A DNA stretch of 64,000 nt from Methylococcales symbiont of Iophon sp. n. MRB-2018. Lineage in GTDB: Bacteria > Pseudomonadota > Gammaproteobacteria > Methylococcales > Methylomonadaceae. A model generated the notes under the pieces. It was not told the DNA's origin. It did not search any database and saw only the letters and a program-made list of their open reading frames with translations. The stretch spans positions 1 through 64,000 of the forward strand of contig QPIL01000116.1 of the NCBI GenBank assembly GCA_003666325.1, written 5' to 3'. The translations under genes and the position numbers were made by a program. Positions 7,261-15,734 of this stretch are shown in pieces (the stretch's first letter is position 1; each line of letters opens with the position of its first letter).

Positions 7261-7313
7261 CAAGTAAGACGCGCGCGTCTTTTTGCGCGTCGTACTTGAC
7301 TTTTTTGTTAGCA
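7261..7313 (-). other. attC-like site 9, apparently truncated by the RAYT insertion
   Basis: CAAGTAAGACGCGCGCGTC pairs with GCGCGTCGTACTTGAC, then TTGTTAGCA closes the right side at 7313. The expected TAAC box on the left is missing; the REP-like flank of the RAYT replaces it. Confidence 0.6.
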
Positions 7314-7314
7314 T

Positions 7315-7614
7315 TTAGTGACTTAATGCCTTTAATACAGCTCTTGGTTCTTTTGCCACAACATTAAGCAAAACAAGAGCAGGGCCTTGTGGCTTTCGAT
7401 CTCCGCGCTCCCAATGGCGGAGTGTACTAACGCTAATGCCAAAAGCAGATGCAAACTCATTTTGTGACATGCTAACATTAGCTCTAATGTTTTTTACGTC
7501 AATAGGGGAGAACTTATGAACAACAGCGCCCCCTTCTTTGTTTTTTGAAAATTCTAAAGCCTCATTTAAACCTTGTTTTATACTGTCAAATGCACTGCCC
7601 ATATTAGCCACCAT
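7315..7614 (-). CDS. NadS/HigA2-type HTH antitoxin
   Basis: 99 residues. An XRE helix-turn-helix occupies about 38-95 (IRANVSMSQNEFASAFGISVSTLRHWERGDRKPQGPALVLL, read as consecutive parts). This matches the antitoxin of HigB2/RelE-type modules, where it lies downstream of the toxin. Its ATG overlaps the ancestral toxin stop (taa at 7604-7606). The gene still looks intact, while its toxin is interrupted. Confidence 0.88.
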   Translation of the reverse strand: MVANMGSAFDSIKQGLNEALEFSKNKEGGAVVHKFSPIDVKNIRANVSMSQNEFASAFGISVSTLRHWERGDRKPQGPALVLLNVVAKEPRAVLKALSH

Positions 7615-7936
7615 AATTATTAATAAGTAAAGTTGTGAATTTAGTTAATTCATTGCGCTCAGATTTTGATAGGTTTGATTTCTAACCCTTACCAAATAGA
7701 GTTAACAAGAATATTGGCATAGATTCGTTATGGAAATAGTAGATAATCCGAACACCACCACTCTTACCTTTGCCGTGTGCAGCCCACCTTAGTTTTCGTA
7801 TGCCACCAGTACCTTGCATTATGTCTCCGGCAGCAGGATGAGCCGCCAAATAATTGATTACACTTAGCCGTTCAGGTGCACTGAATAATTTATCTGATCT
7901 TCTTAGGAATTCAGGGAGTTCAACAATAGTTTGCAT
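7604..7936 (-). pseudogene. RelE/HigB2-type toxin with a premature TAG
   Basis: The first 84 codons encode a RelE-superfamily toxin (PEFLRRSDKLFSAPERLSVINYLAAHP, then MQGTGGIRKLRWAAHGKGKSGGVRIIYYF and IFLLTLFGKG, read as parts). At 7682-7684 a TAG replaces the codon where relatives have Glu. The frame then continues KSNLSKSERNELTKFTTLL to a TAA at 7604 that overlaps the antitoxin start, giving the family's normal length of 110. Loss of the last 26 residues probably inactivates or weakens the toxin. A sequencing error cannot be excluded. Confidence 0.8.
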
Positions 7937-7982
7937 ACATTAATAGTAATCCATTGGATTATAACTGTCAATGTTGATAGAA

Positions 7983-8054
7983 TGCTAACGTCAAAAATCA
8001 CCGGCGTAATAAAGCGACGCTTTATTACGTCCGAGTGCATTTTTCTTGTTAGGC
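7983..8054 (-). other. attC-like integron recombination site 10 (array end)
   Basis: TGCTAAC (7983) to GTTAGGC (8054). Arms AAAAATCACCGGCGTAATAAAG and CTTTATTACGTCCGAGTGCATTTTT are nearly perfectly complementary, with T, A and C extra on the + strand. Nothing cassette-like is seen to the right, so this is the outer edge of the array. Confidence 0.88.
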
Positions 8055-8112
8055 ATTTTTTCTCCAATGCCTGCGTGACTTGTTGGTACGTGCCAAAAAG
8101 TCAGCTTGACCC

Positions 8113-8136
8113 AAATAATGGGGACAGGCTACTTTA
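8113..8136 (+). repeat. REP-like sequence (family R) and the non-coding stretch to coaX
   Basis: AAATAATGGGGACAGGCTAC is identical to the left flank of the RAYT. The remaining bases to 8299 hold no gene; CCCACCCCACCCTCCCCAGC at about 8208-8227 followed by GGAGAGGG is a G/C-strand-biased, partly self-complementary spacer. Confidence 0.7.
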
Positions 8137-8299
8137 TCGTTATCCCATTGGGTGAGGGGAAATCAAAAAAATCTACTTTATATACAGTGGTTTATTTAGA
8201 ATCTCCCCACCCCACCCTCCCCAGCAGGAGAGGGCTTTTAAGAGCCTTGTATGATTACACTGTATCCGACTTTAGGGCATAGACCCATAAAAATAAACT

Positions 8300-9040
8300 T
8301 CATTCTCTGTGCTCCTGACAATAAAGAGATAAGCCTTTAAGTACAAAATCAACTTCGACTATACATTTTATTTTTAAATAAGGTGCTAATAATTGCGCAT
8401 CCCCTCCTGTTAAAACCCATAAATTACTTTGACAAAGTTCATCCATAGTTTTTTCTATCAAACCAGCAACAGCATATAAGGTTCCCGTATAAATTGCAGC
8501 TTCTGTGGTATTGGAAAGTATCGGCGTAAATTGTGTTTCACTCAATATCAATGCCTCTGTATTTTGGGATAAAGCCTGTTTCATTAACTCTAGTCCCGGA
8601 CTTATTATTCCCCCTAAATGCTGCCCTTTCTCATTGATAGCATCAATGGTGATAGCTGTTCCACAATCAATAACAACGCTATTACCCGGATAATAATGCT
8701 GCAAAGCGATTAAACTTAGCCATCGATCAATTCCTAGCTTTTCTGGCTGTGAATAGGCATTAGTCACAGAAAAAGATTGAGCAGATGTTTCGGCAATAAT
8801 CACTTTTATGTTGGGCCATAAAACCTCAGCGATTGTCAAAATCTGTTGTACTATTTGCGTTGAACTTACTGAGGAAATTACTAATTTATCTGGCTTTTTT
8901 AACGATTGCCATTGTCTTTTAATGGTTTGAGAAAATCCTGATTTTTTATGTTCAATGGCAAAGCTTGTACGGAGCTCACTCTCAGCATTATCAATTCCCC
9001 ATTTAATGCGTGTATTACCAATATCAAGTAATAAATTCAT
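8300..9040 (-). CDS. coaX: Type III pantothenate kinase
   Basis: 246 residues. ATP-dependent phosphorylation of pantothenate, first step of coenzyme A synthesis, in the cytosol. ASKHA-fold motifs are visible: DIGNTRIKWG (6-15, phosphate 1 loop), GIDRW (103-107), DCGTAITID (125-133) and GGIISPG (143-149). Length is normal for CoaX. It overlaps birA by 4 bases (ATGA), so the pair forms a translationally coupled birA-coaX operon, the usual gammaproteobacterial arrangement. Confidence 0.97.
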   Translation of the reverse strand: MNLLLDIGNTRIKWGIDNAESELRTSFAIEHKKSGFSQTIKRQWQSLKKPDKLVISSVSSTQIVQQILTIAEVLWPNIKVIIAETSAQSFSVTNAYSQPEKLGIDRWLSLIALQHYYPGNSVVIDCGTAITIDAINEKGQHLGGIISPGLELMKQALSQNTEALILSETQFTPILSNTTEAAIYTGTLYAVAGLIEKTMDELCQSNLWVLTGGDAQLLAPYLKIKCIVEVDFVLKGLSLYCQEHRE

Positions 9041-10029
9041 GGTGAACGAAAACTCACTTCTCCCGATCTAAATTTTTTTATTTTTCCGTATTTATCAGTC
9101 AACAATAATAATCCAGTATCGTCTATGCCTTGTACCTCACCACTGAATATTTGCTTGCCTTGATGGATATTAACTATTTTTCCTTGCATACAGTCGTATT
9201 TTTGCCATTCTTTTATATAGTCAGCTAAAGTATCTTTTTCAAAATTTGCAATAATAGGCATCAGTTGATTTAAAAGCATTGCAGCAAACTTATTTCTTAG
9301 CGTTGAAGCATTGTTGGAAAGTATAGAATTCAAGTCAACCCACTCCTGGCTAATAGACTGTGCTTTATCCTCTGGTAAATAGAAATTCAAACCTAAACCG
9401 ATCACTGTATTGCATGGGCCACTAGATTCACCCGATACTTCAATTAAAATGCCTGCTAGTTTTTTTTGCTTCCAGTAAATATCATTGGGCCACTTTAGTC
9501 CAATATTTTCAACACCACAGTCTTTTAAAGCCCTTATAACAGCTACGCCAACAACTAAACTTAAACCATTAATGGAGCTTGTTCCATTTTGAAATCGCCA
9601 TAAAATTGATAGATAAATATTACTCCCAAAAGGTGAGACCCATTCTCGTCCTCTACGACCTTTACCTGCTGACTGGGACTCTGCAAAACAGACGCAGGCA
9701 TTTTTGTTGCTTTGCCGGGCTTTATCAATTAAATAACGATTGGTTGAATCTAAGACATCATGAATTTCCAGTTCAGTAATTAAACTTTTAACATCGGCAG
9801 TCAATCGCTTTTGTATTTCTGCTTTGGACAATAAGTGTAAAGTAGAACTCAATTGATACCCTTTTCCACTAATGGCATTTACTTCTAGCCCTAAGTCTGT
9901 CAATCTTTTTAATTGCTTAAAAACAGCGGATCGACTAATACCTAATTGTTCAGCTATCTCTGTTCCTGAATGGAACTGTGCATCGGCTAAAATGTTGAGT
10001 ATTTGTTTCTGATTTGATGAAAAAAACAT
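9037..10029 (-). CDS. birA: Bifunctional biotin ligase / biotin operon repressor
   Basis: 330 residues. Residues 1-60 are the winged helix-turn-helix (GTEIAEQLGISRSAVFKQLKRL), so this is the repressor-type BirA. The catalytic domain has GKGRRGREW (122-130, biotinyl-AMP loop), KWPNDI (179-184) and KKLAGILIE (189-197); the last 50 residues form the SH3-like C domain. It biotinylates the carboxylase carrier protein and can repress biotin synthesis genes. First gene of the birA-coaX pair; 8 bases downstream of the M16 gene, so possibly part of a longer transcript. Confidence 0.97.
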   Translation of the reverse strand: MFFSSNQKQILNILADAQFHSGTEIAEQLGISRSAVFKQLKRLTDLGLEVNAISGKGYQLSSTLHLLSKAEIQKRLTADVKSLITELEIHDVLDSTNRYLIDKARQSNKNACVCFAESQSAGKGRRGREWVSPFGSNIYLSILWRFQNGTSSINGLSLVVGVAVIRALKDCGVENIGLKWPNDIYWKQKKLAGILIEVSGESSGPCNTVIGLGLNFYLPEDKAQSISQEWVDLNSILSNNASTLRNKFAAMLLNQLMPIIANFEKDTLADYIKEWQKYDCMQGKIVNIHQGKQIFSGEVQGIDDTGLLLLTDKYGKIKKFRSGEVSFRSP

Positions 10030-10036
10030 GTGTCAA

Positions 10037-11335
10037 TTATCTTATAGCTCCCACAGTAATGGTATTGATATACTCTAGTTTAACCCGTCTACTAAACGCA
10101 TCTTTTATTGAGGCGACAGTCACTTTTTCAACTTTTAGCTGAAATAGTTCTAGGTAATCTAGGGTTAATTGATAAAAACCGATCATGGCAACATAACTGG
10201 TTAATTTACTGTTGTTATCAAACCGCATGGCAAAACCGCCTGTTAGATTTTTCTTGGCTGCGAGCAGTTCTTGTTCTGAAGGCCCTTGTTCTACAAAGTC
10301 GGTTAATGTTTGCTGCATAACTTGTACTGCTTGAGATGTTTGGTCATTACGTGTCTGCAAACCCATAGTAAATGTGCCTTTTCTAAGTAAAGGAGAGAAG
10401 TAACTATAGGCGCTATAGGCTAACCCTCTTTTTTCTCTTACTTCGGCAAACAATTTGGAAACCAGTCCGCCACCTCCTAGGATATGATTCCCTACATATA
10501 AGCTAAAATAATCAGGATCTTTACGGTGCATTCCTACAAGCCCTGACAATACATGTGTTTGACTGGATGGATATTCAATATGCTTGTTGATACCTTGTTT
10601 GGGTAAAGAAACTTCAGCCAGTGCTGGTGGTTTTGTGCCTTTATCTAAATCTACGATCAATGATTCTGCAATATTCATAGCTTTCTGCTTTGGTATATCA
10701 CCCACAATAACTACCATGGCATTACTGGCGACATAATATTGCTTATAAAAAGCGTTTAAATCATCTACGCTAAACCCAGATACTGTTTTAGTAACACCAG
10801 AGCTAGGATGGGCATAGGGATGGTCTTTAAATAAAATATTGGAAAAGGCTATTTTTGCCAAGGTAGCAGGCGACTCTTCTCTATGTTTTAACCCTGCTAA
10901 TGTTCTTTGTTTTTCTCGTTGAAAATCAGCTTCATTAAAAATAGGCTTGCTGACAATAGCATGTAGTGTTTGCAATGATTTCTGTAGCAATTTTTCTGTC
11001 GTCAAAGAGCGTAAAGATAAGGATGCCATATCCCTGGAAACATGGGTAGAAAACTGTGCACCTACACTTTCAAAACGTTTTGCTATCTGATCAGCATTCC
11101 ATTGACCTGCACCGGTATCTAATACAGCCGAGGTGAGTGATGCAACGCCATATTGCTCGCCATCTCTGGCACTCCCTGCGTCAAAAATAATCCGTATATC
11201 AACCATCGGTAAGCCTTTGGTTTCTACATAAAATACAGGGCTTCCTTGTGATGTCTGCCAATGTTCAATTTTTGTAGCTGAAAATACCGGATTACTCAAT
11301 AATAATAAAACAAACCCTATCCATTTATTGTGCAT
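10037..11335 (-). CDS. M16-family peptidase-like protein without zinc motif, periplasmic
   Basis: About 432 residues from MHNKWIGFVLLLLSNPVFSA, a signal peptide with cleavage after FSA. A start at 11389 would add 18 polar residues before the signal and is unlikely. The M16 fold is recognisable (FDAGSARDGEQYGVASLTSAVLDTG; REKQRTLAGLKHREESPATLA), but HxxEH is absent, so it is probably the non-catalytic partner of the zinc-containing M16 encoded just upstream. The two genes overlap by 11 bases and should form a heterodimeric processing protease. Confidence 0.93.
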   Translation of the reverse strand: MHNKWIGFVLLLLSNPVFSATKIEHWQTSQGSPVFYVETKGLPMVDIRIIFDAGSARDGEQYGVASLTSAVLDTGAGQWNADQIAKRFESVGAQFSTHVSRDMASLSLRSLTTEKLLQKSLQTLHAIVSKPIFNEADFQREKQRTLAGLKHREESPATLAKIAFSNILFKDHPYAHPSSGVTKTVSGFSVDDLNAFYKQYYVASNAMVVIVGDIPKQKAMNIAESLIVDLDKGTKPPALAEVSLPKQGINKHIEYPSSQTHVLSGLVGMHRKDPDYFSLYVGNHILGGGGLVSKLFAEVREKRGLAYSAYSYFSPLLRKGTFTMGLQTRNDQTSQAVQVMQQTLTDFVEQGPSEQELLAAKKNLTGGFAMRFDNNSKLTSYVAMIGFYQLTLDYLELFQLKVEKVTVASIKDAFSRRVKLEYINTITVGAIR

Positions 11336-12692
11336 GACGACTTCCTGTTTTGCTTTTTGGTTTCTGTTCGGTGATGGGTTGTGGGTCAAGATAGGCGATA
11401 GTTAATTTATCTTCTAGCAAATACTTCCGAGCCACATCTCGAACTTGTTGTGCTGTAATTTGATTGATTTTATTGACATACTCATCCGCTTTTTGCCAGC
11501 CTAAGCCGACCACTTCAAACATACCTAATTGCATACCTTGATAAAAATTGGAATCCTGCTCATAAATAGCACTGGCTAATACTTGTGCTTTGACTCGTTG
11601 CAACTCTTCATCTGCAACCAATGTGGTTTTTAAATCATAAATTTCTTGCTTTAAAGCGTATTCCATATCAAACACTGTTTTTCCTGTCGCTGGTGTTGCA
11701 TCCAACAAAAATAAACTGGGTAAACGAGAAACCAAGTTATAACTAGCACCAGAAGAAACTGCAATTTGTTGACCTCTTACCAGTTTTGAAGCCAGTCTTG
11801 CACTATTACCACCATCTAAAATTCCTGCTAAAACTTCCAGTGCATAAGCATCTGTTTCATTTTCGACGGTGTTTAGCACCGGCACTTTATAGCCCAACAA
11901 TATATACGGTAATTTAGCAGGCAATCTGACTGTAGTTTTACGAACCCCATGCTGCTCAATTTCTGTTTGTGGTTTGATAGTCTCTATTTTGCTGGGTTTA
12001 ATGGCTGAAAAATATTGTTCCGCTAAGGCAAATACATCTTCAAAATTAACATCACCCACCACAACCAATGTTGCATTATTTGGTGCATACCATCGCTCAT
12101 ACCATTTTTGTAAATCATCTACTTGATAATTAGCAATATCTGAAGGCCAACCGATAACAGGGTTTCTATACGGACTATTGGAATAAGCAATAGAGGTAAA
12201 ATATTCTTGCATTTTAGATCGCGGTTTATCATCCGTACGCATTCTACGTTCTTCAGTGACCACTGCTAATTCCTTTTTCAATGCGTCTGGGTTTAAGCGC
12301 AAATTACGCATACGATCAGCTTCCAGCTTAAAGCTGATATCCAATCGAGACTTTTCCATGGTCTGAAAATAAACCGTATAATCACGTCCAGTAAAGGCAT
12401 TTTCACGCCCACCATTTTCTGCAATAATGCGAGAAAATTCACCCGCAGGACACTTCTCAGTGCCTTTAAACATCATGTGTTCAAGCATGTGGGAAATTCC
12501 AGTAACACCTCCTGGCTCATAGCTTGACCCGACTTTATACCAAAGCTGCGAAACCACAACGGGAGAACGATGATCTTCTCTGACCAATATCTTTAACCCA
12601 TTATCAAGATAATGTTCATGTACTTCTACACTGGTACTATTTGCACTGAATGGCAAAAAAAATAAAACAATTAAAAATAGTCTGAAACTCAT
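11325..12692 (-). CDS. M16-family zinc metallopeptidase, periplasmic
   Basis: 455 residues. Signal peptide MSFRLFLIVLFFLPFSANS. The inverted zinc motif HMLEH (68-72) and the distal glutamate ELAVVTEERR (E148, exactly 76 residues after the motif) are intact, so it should be catalytic. Domain two (YVDEL-type region near PYILLGYKVP) follows. The partner lacking the motif lies immediately downstream with an overlap. Substrate unknown; relatives degrade or process peptides in the periplasm. Confidence 0.95.
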   Translation of the reverse strand: MSFRLFLIVLFFLPFSANSTSVEVHEHYLDNGLKILVREDHRSPVVVSQLWYKVGSSYEPGGVTGISHMLEHMMFKGTEKCPAGEFSRIIAENGGRENAFTGRDYTVYFQTMEKSRLDISFKLEADRMRNLRLNPDALKKELAVVTEERRMRTDDKPRSKMQEYFTSIAYSNSPYRNPVIGWPSDIANYQVDDLQKWYERWYAPNNATLVVVGDVNFEDVFALAEQYFSAIKPSKIETIKPQTEIEQHGVRKTTVRLPAKLPYILLGYKVPVLNTVENETDAYALEVLAGILDGGNSARLASKLVRGQQIAVSSGASYNLVSRLPSLFLLDATPATGKTVFDMEYALKQEIYDLKTTLVADEELQRVKAQVLASAIYEQDSNFYQGMQLGMFEVVGLGWQKADEYVNKINQITAQQVRDVARKYLLEDKLTIAYLDPQPITEQKPKSKTGSRHAQ

Positions 12693-12795
12693 AAATTCTC
12701 TTTTTTATAAAATAGTAAACCAAAGAACCGTTTTAAAGATAATTGGTGGGGGGGTATGTCTGTAACCCTCGATTTTAACTCAGTGACTTTGTAGC

Positions 12796-14544
12796 TTATG
12801 TGATTTTTTCTATATATTGCAACATTAATTGCACACTTCTATTTCCTCTATATTCGTTAATATCAAGTTTGTATGCCACGTTGATTGAGCGAACACCTAA
12901 CCATTGTTCAGATTTCTCAACAAAAAAAGCAATAGCATCAATTAATAATTCACTTTTTGGAATTCTTAATACAAATTTAAGGTGTTGTTGACCCACAACT
13001 CTACATTGGATAACATCAAAAACACCATCAAATACAGGTTCTGGAAAACCTTGTCCCCAAGTACCCACTTCTTTTAATTGTTCGGAAAATTCTATTGAAA
13101 TATCTTGTTCTAAAAGTTGCCCATCTGAATACACTTTTTGCTCTAAGTCAATACTATCTAAATGCTTGGCGACAACTTCATCAAATGCCAAAGCAAATGC
13201 CGGATAGTCGTGCATTTTAATACTCATACCTGCTGCCATGGCATGACCTCCAAATTTACTCAGGATTTGTGGATGAGCCACTGCAATCTCACTGAGTACA
13301 TCACGAATATGTACACTAGGTATGGATCTTGCCGATCCTTTAATTTCCCCTTTGCCTACAGCAGCGAAAGCTACAACGGGTCTATGCAGGCGATCTTTAA
13401 TTCTAGACGCTAAAATACCAATCACGCCTTGATGCCAATTTTTCTCAAAAAGGCAAACCCCCGCAGGTAAATGATGCTCATCCAGCACTTGCATTTGTTC
13501 TAATAAAGACATGGCTTCATGCCTCATTTGTGCTTCAACTTCTTTACGGTCTTGATTCAGCTGGTCTAATTGTTCTGCCATGTCTTTTGCCAAGCCTAGG
13601 TCTTCTGTTAACAAGCATTGTATGCCTAGTGACATATCATCCATACGCCCTGCAGCATTAAGTCGTGGGCCTAATGCGAAAGCTAAATCTGATGAATGGA
13701 TTGAGCTAAACTGTTTTCCGGCTTGGGTGATCAATGCTTGAATACCAGGATGTGCCTTTCCTGAACGAATCCGTAACAAACCTTGGTGTACTAAAATTCG
13801 GTTAATCTGATCTAAAACCACAACATCCGCTACCGTTCCCAAGGCAACATAGTCTAATAATTGTGCCAAATTAGGTTGCTGAGTCTTGTTTTTTTCAAAC
13901 CATTTGTTTTCCCGTAGCCGATTTCGCAAGGCTAATAACACATAAAACATGACACCGACACCAGCAATGTGTGTACTGGGAAATTCATCACCCACTAAAT
14001 TAGGATTAACAATAGCATCAGCATCCGGCAACTCTTCACCTGGCAAGTGATGGTCTGTAATTAATACTTTAATATTAAATTCTTTAGCGACCTTTACTCC
14101 GTCAATACTGGAAATACCATTATCAACCGTAATAATAAGGTCAGGTTGGTGCTGCTGTTTAACATATTCAACGATTTCAGGTGTTAAACCATAGCCGTAC
14201 TCAAAACGATTAGGAACTGCATAAGATATATTCTGCACACCCAGTAATTCCAGACCTTTAATAGCGACCACACAACTGGTGGCTCCATCCGCATCAAAAT
14301 CGGCAACAACAGTAATTTTCTGCTGCTGTTCAATGGCAAATATTAAATGTGCCACCATCTTTTCCATTCCTGACAATAACCAAGGTGATGGGAGCTTTGC
14401 CAGCGTACGCTCTAATTGTTCATTATCGGTAATTTTACGCGCAGAAAATATTTTTTGAAAAACAGGTGAAAACCCTGTTAAATGCGATTTCTTTTTACTT
14501 CTTGGACGAGGGACTATCTTTTTTTTAATGCCTTGATGATACAT
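12796..14544 (-). CDS. recJ: Single-stranded-DNA-specific 5'-3' exonuclease RecJ
   Basis: 582 residues. DHH-family motifs are clear: DFDADG (82-87), DNGISS (141-146), DHHLPG (164-169) and, in the DHHA1 half, GPRLNAAGRM and GGHAMAAGM. RecJ degrades single-stranded DNA 5' to 3' in recombination and mismatch repair in the cytosol. Length agrees with the family. The first 20 residues are very basic. A family D repeat follows its upstream side. Confidence 0.97.
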   Translation of the reverse strand: MYHQGIKKKIVPRPRSKKKSHLTGFSPVFQKIFSARKITDNEQLERTLAKLPSPWLLSGMEKMVAHLIFAIEQQQKITVVADFDADGATSCVVAIKGLELLGVQNISYAVPNRFEYGYGLTPEIVEYVKQQHQPDLIITVDNGISSIDGVKVAKEFNIKVLITDHHLPGEELPDADAIVNPNLVGDEFPSTHIAGVGVMFYVLLALRNRLRENKWFEKNKTQQPNLAQLLDYVALGTVADVVVLDQINRILVHQGLLRIRSGKAHPGIQALITQAGKQFSSIHSSDLAFALGPRLNAAGRMDDMSLGIQCLLTEDLGLAKDMAEQLDQLNQDRKEVEAQMRHEAMSLLEQMQVLDEHHLPAGVCLFEKNWHQGVIGILASRIKDRLHRPVVAFAAVGKGEIKGSARSIPSVHIRDVLSEIAVAHPQILSKFGGHAMAAGMSIKMHDYPAFALAFDEVVAKHLDSIDLEQKVYSDGQLLEQDISIEFSEQLKEVGTWGQGFPEPVFDGVFDVIQCRVVGQQHLKFVLRIPKSELLIDAIAFFVEKSEQWLGVRSINVAYKLDINEYRGNRSVQLMLQYIEKIT

Positions 14545-14558
14545 AAAAACCTATTATG

Positions 14559-14637
14559 GTAGAGTCGACTTCAGTCCGTTATGAGAAACATCAGAAGCTT
14601 GGATTGTTAATATTTGCAGGCTGAAGTCCGTTCTACA
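14559..14637. repeat. Family D inverted repeat (CTTCAGTC type), copy 1
   Basis: GTAGAGTCGACTTCAGTCCG at 14559 is matched in inverse by CTGAAGTCCGTTCTAC ending at 14637, giving a 79-base hairpin-capable element between recJ and thrC. Confidence 0.75.
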
Positions 14638-14641
14638 TTTT

Positions 14642-15730
14642 TTACATTTTATCTAATATCGCCTTTTTCACTGCATCCAGCGTCGCATCAATTGTTACTG
14701 GATGAGAGTCTTTGCATTGATTGATTGCTGTATCAGGGTCTTTAAGACCATTTCCTGTCAAGGTACAAACAATCTTGCTACCTTCTGCAATTTTTCCGCT
14801 GGCTATATCTTTTAAAGCACCTGCTAAAGATGTCGCTGATGCGGGTTCACAAAAGATACCTTCATAGTGCGACAACATTTTATGTGCTTCTAGGATTTTC
14901 TCATCACTAAAACAATCAAACCAGCCCGCTGATTCTTTTTGTGCATTCCATGCATGGTCCCAAGATTGCGGTCTGCCAATTCTTATAGCAGTTGCAATGG
15001 TTTCTGGATTATCGACCATTTTACCACTGATAAAAGGTGCCGCTCCAGCGGCTTGATAACCACACATAACAGGTCGTTTACTGACCACTGCTTTTAAATC
15101 ACCCTGATCTTGTGCGTATTCGGTATAACCTTTCCAATAAGCGGTAATATTGCCGGCATTTCCCACCGGTAAACAGTGATAATCGGGGGCATAACCCAAC
15201 TCATCAATAATTTCAAAAGCGGCTGTTTTTTGTCCATCAATTCTAAACGGATTAATAGAATTGACGATAGTCACTGGAGCATGTTTACTAATTTCTTTCA
15301 CTAGGGACATGCCGCTATCAAAATTACCGTTAATTTGAATGATTTGGGCGTCATACATTAATGTTTGTGCCAGTTTCCCTAATGCTATTTTGCCATCAGG
15401 TATCAGGACAAAGGCTTTGATTCCTGCTCTTACGGCATACGCCGCAGCTGATGCCGATGTGTTTCCTGTTGATGCACAAATAATAGCCTGACTGCCATTT
15501 TCTACGGCTTTGGTCACTGCCATAGTCATACCACGGTCTTTAAATGACCCTGTAGGATTCAATCCTTCAAATTTGACATATATATCAACATCTTTAGCAA
15601 TTATGCTAGGTATATTTTGTAATTGAATCAGAGGGGTATTGCCTTCCCCTATGCTAATAATGCGTGTGTAATCATCAACCGGCAGACGATTTCTATAGCG
15701 TTCAATTAACCCCGCATATCGAGTAGACAT
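14642..15730 (-). CDS. thrC: Threonine synthase
   Basis: 362 residues, fold-type II PLP enzyme converting O-phosphohomoserine to threonine. GLNPTGSFKDRGM (57-69) carries the PLP lysine (K64); ASTGNTSASAAAYAVRAG is the substrate-phosphate loop and GLVGNAG-like PVGNAGNITAYWKG the PLP phosphate loop. The length is that of the short, allosterically simple class. Four bases downstream of hom, so cotranscribed. Confidence 0.97.
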   Translation of the reverse strand: MSTRYAGLIERYRNRLPVDDYTRIISIGEGNTPLIQLQNIPSIIAKDVDIYVKFEGLNPTGSFKDRGMTMAVTKAVENGSQAIICASTGNTSASAAAYAVRAGIKAFVLIPDGKIALGKLAQTLMYDAQIIQINGNFDSGMSLVKEISKHAPVTIVNSINPFRIDGQKTAAFEIIDELGYAPDYHCLPVGNAGNITAYWKGYTEYAQDQGDLKAVVSKRPVMCGYQAAGAAPFISGKMVDNPETIATAIRIGRPQSWDHAWNAQKESAGWFDCFSDEKILEAHKMLSHYEGIFCEPASATSLAGALKDIASGKIAEGSKIVCTLTGNGLKDPDTAINQCKDSHPVTIDATLDAVKKAILDKM

Positions 15731-15734
15731 ATTA

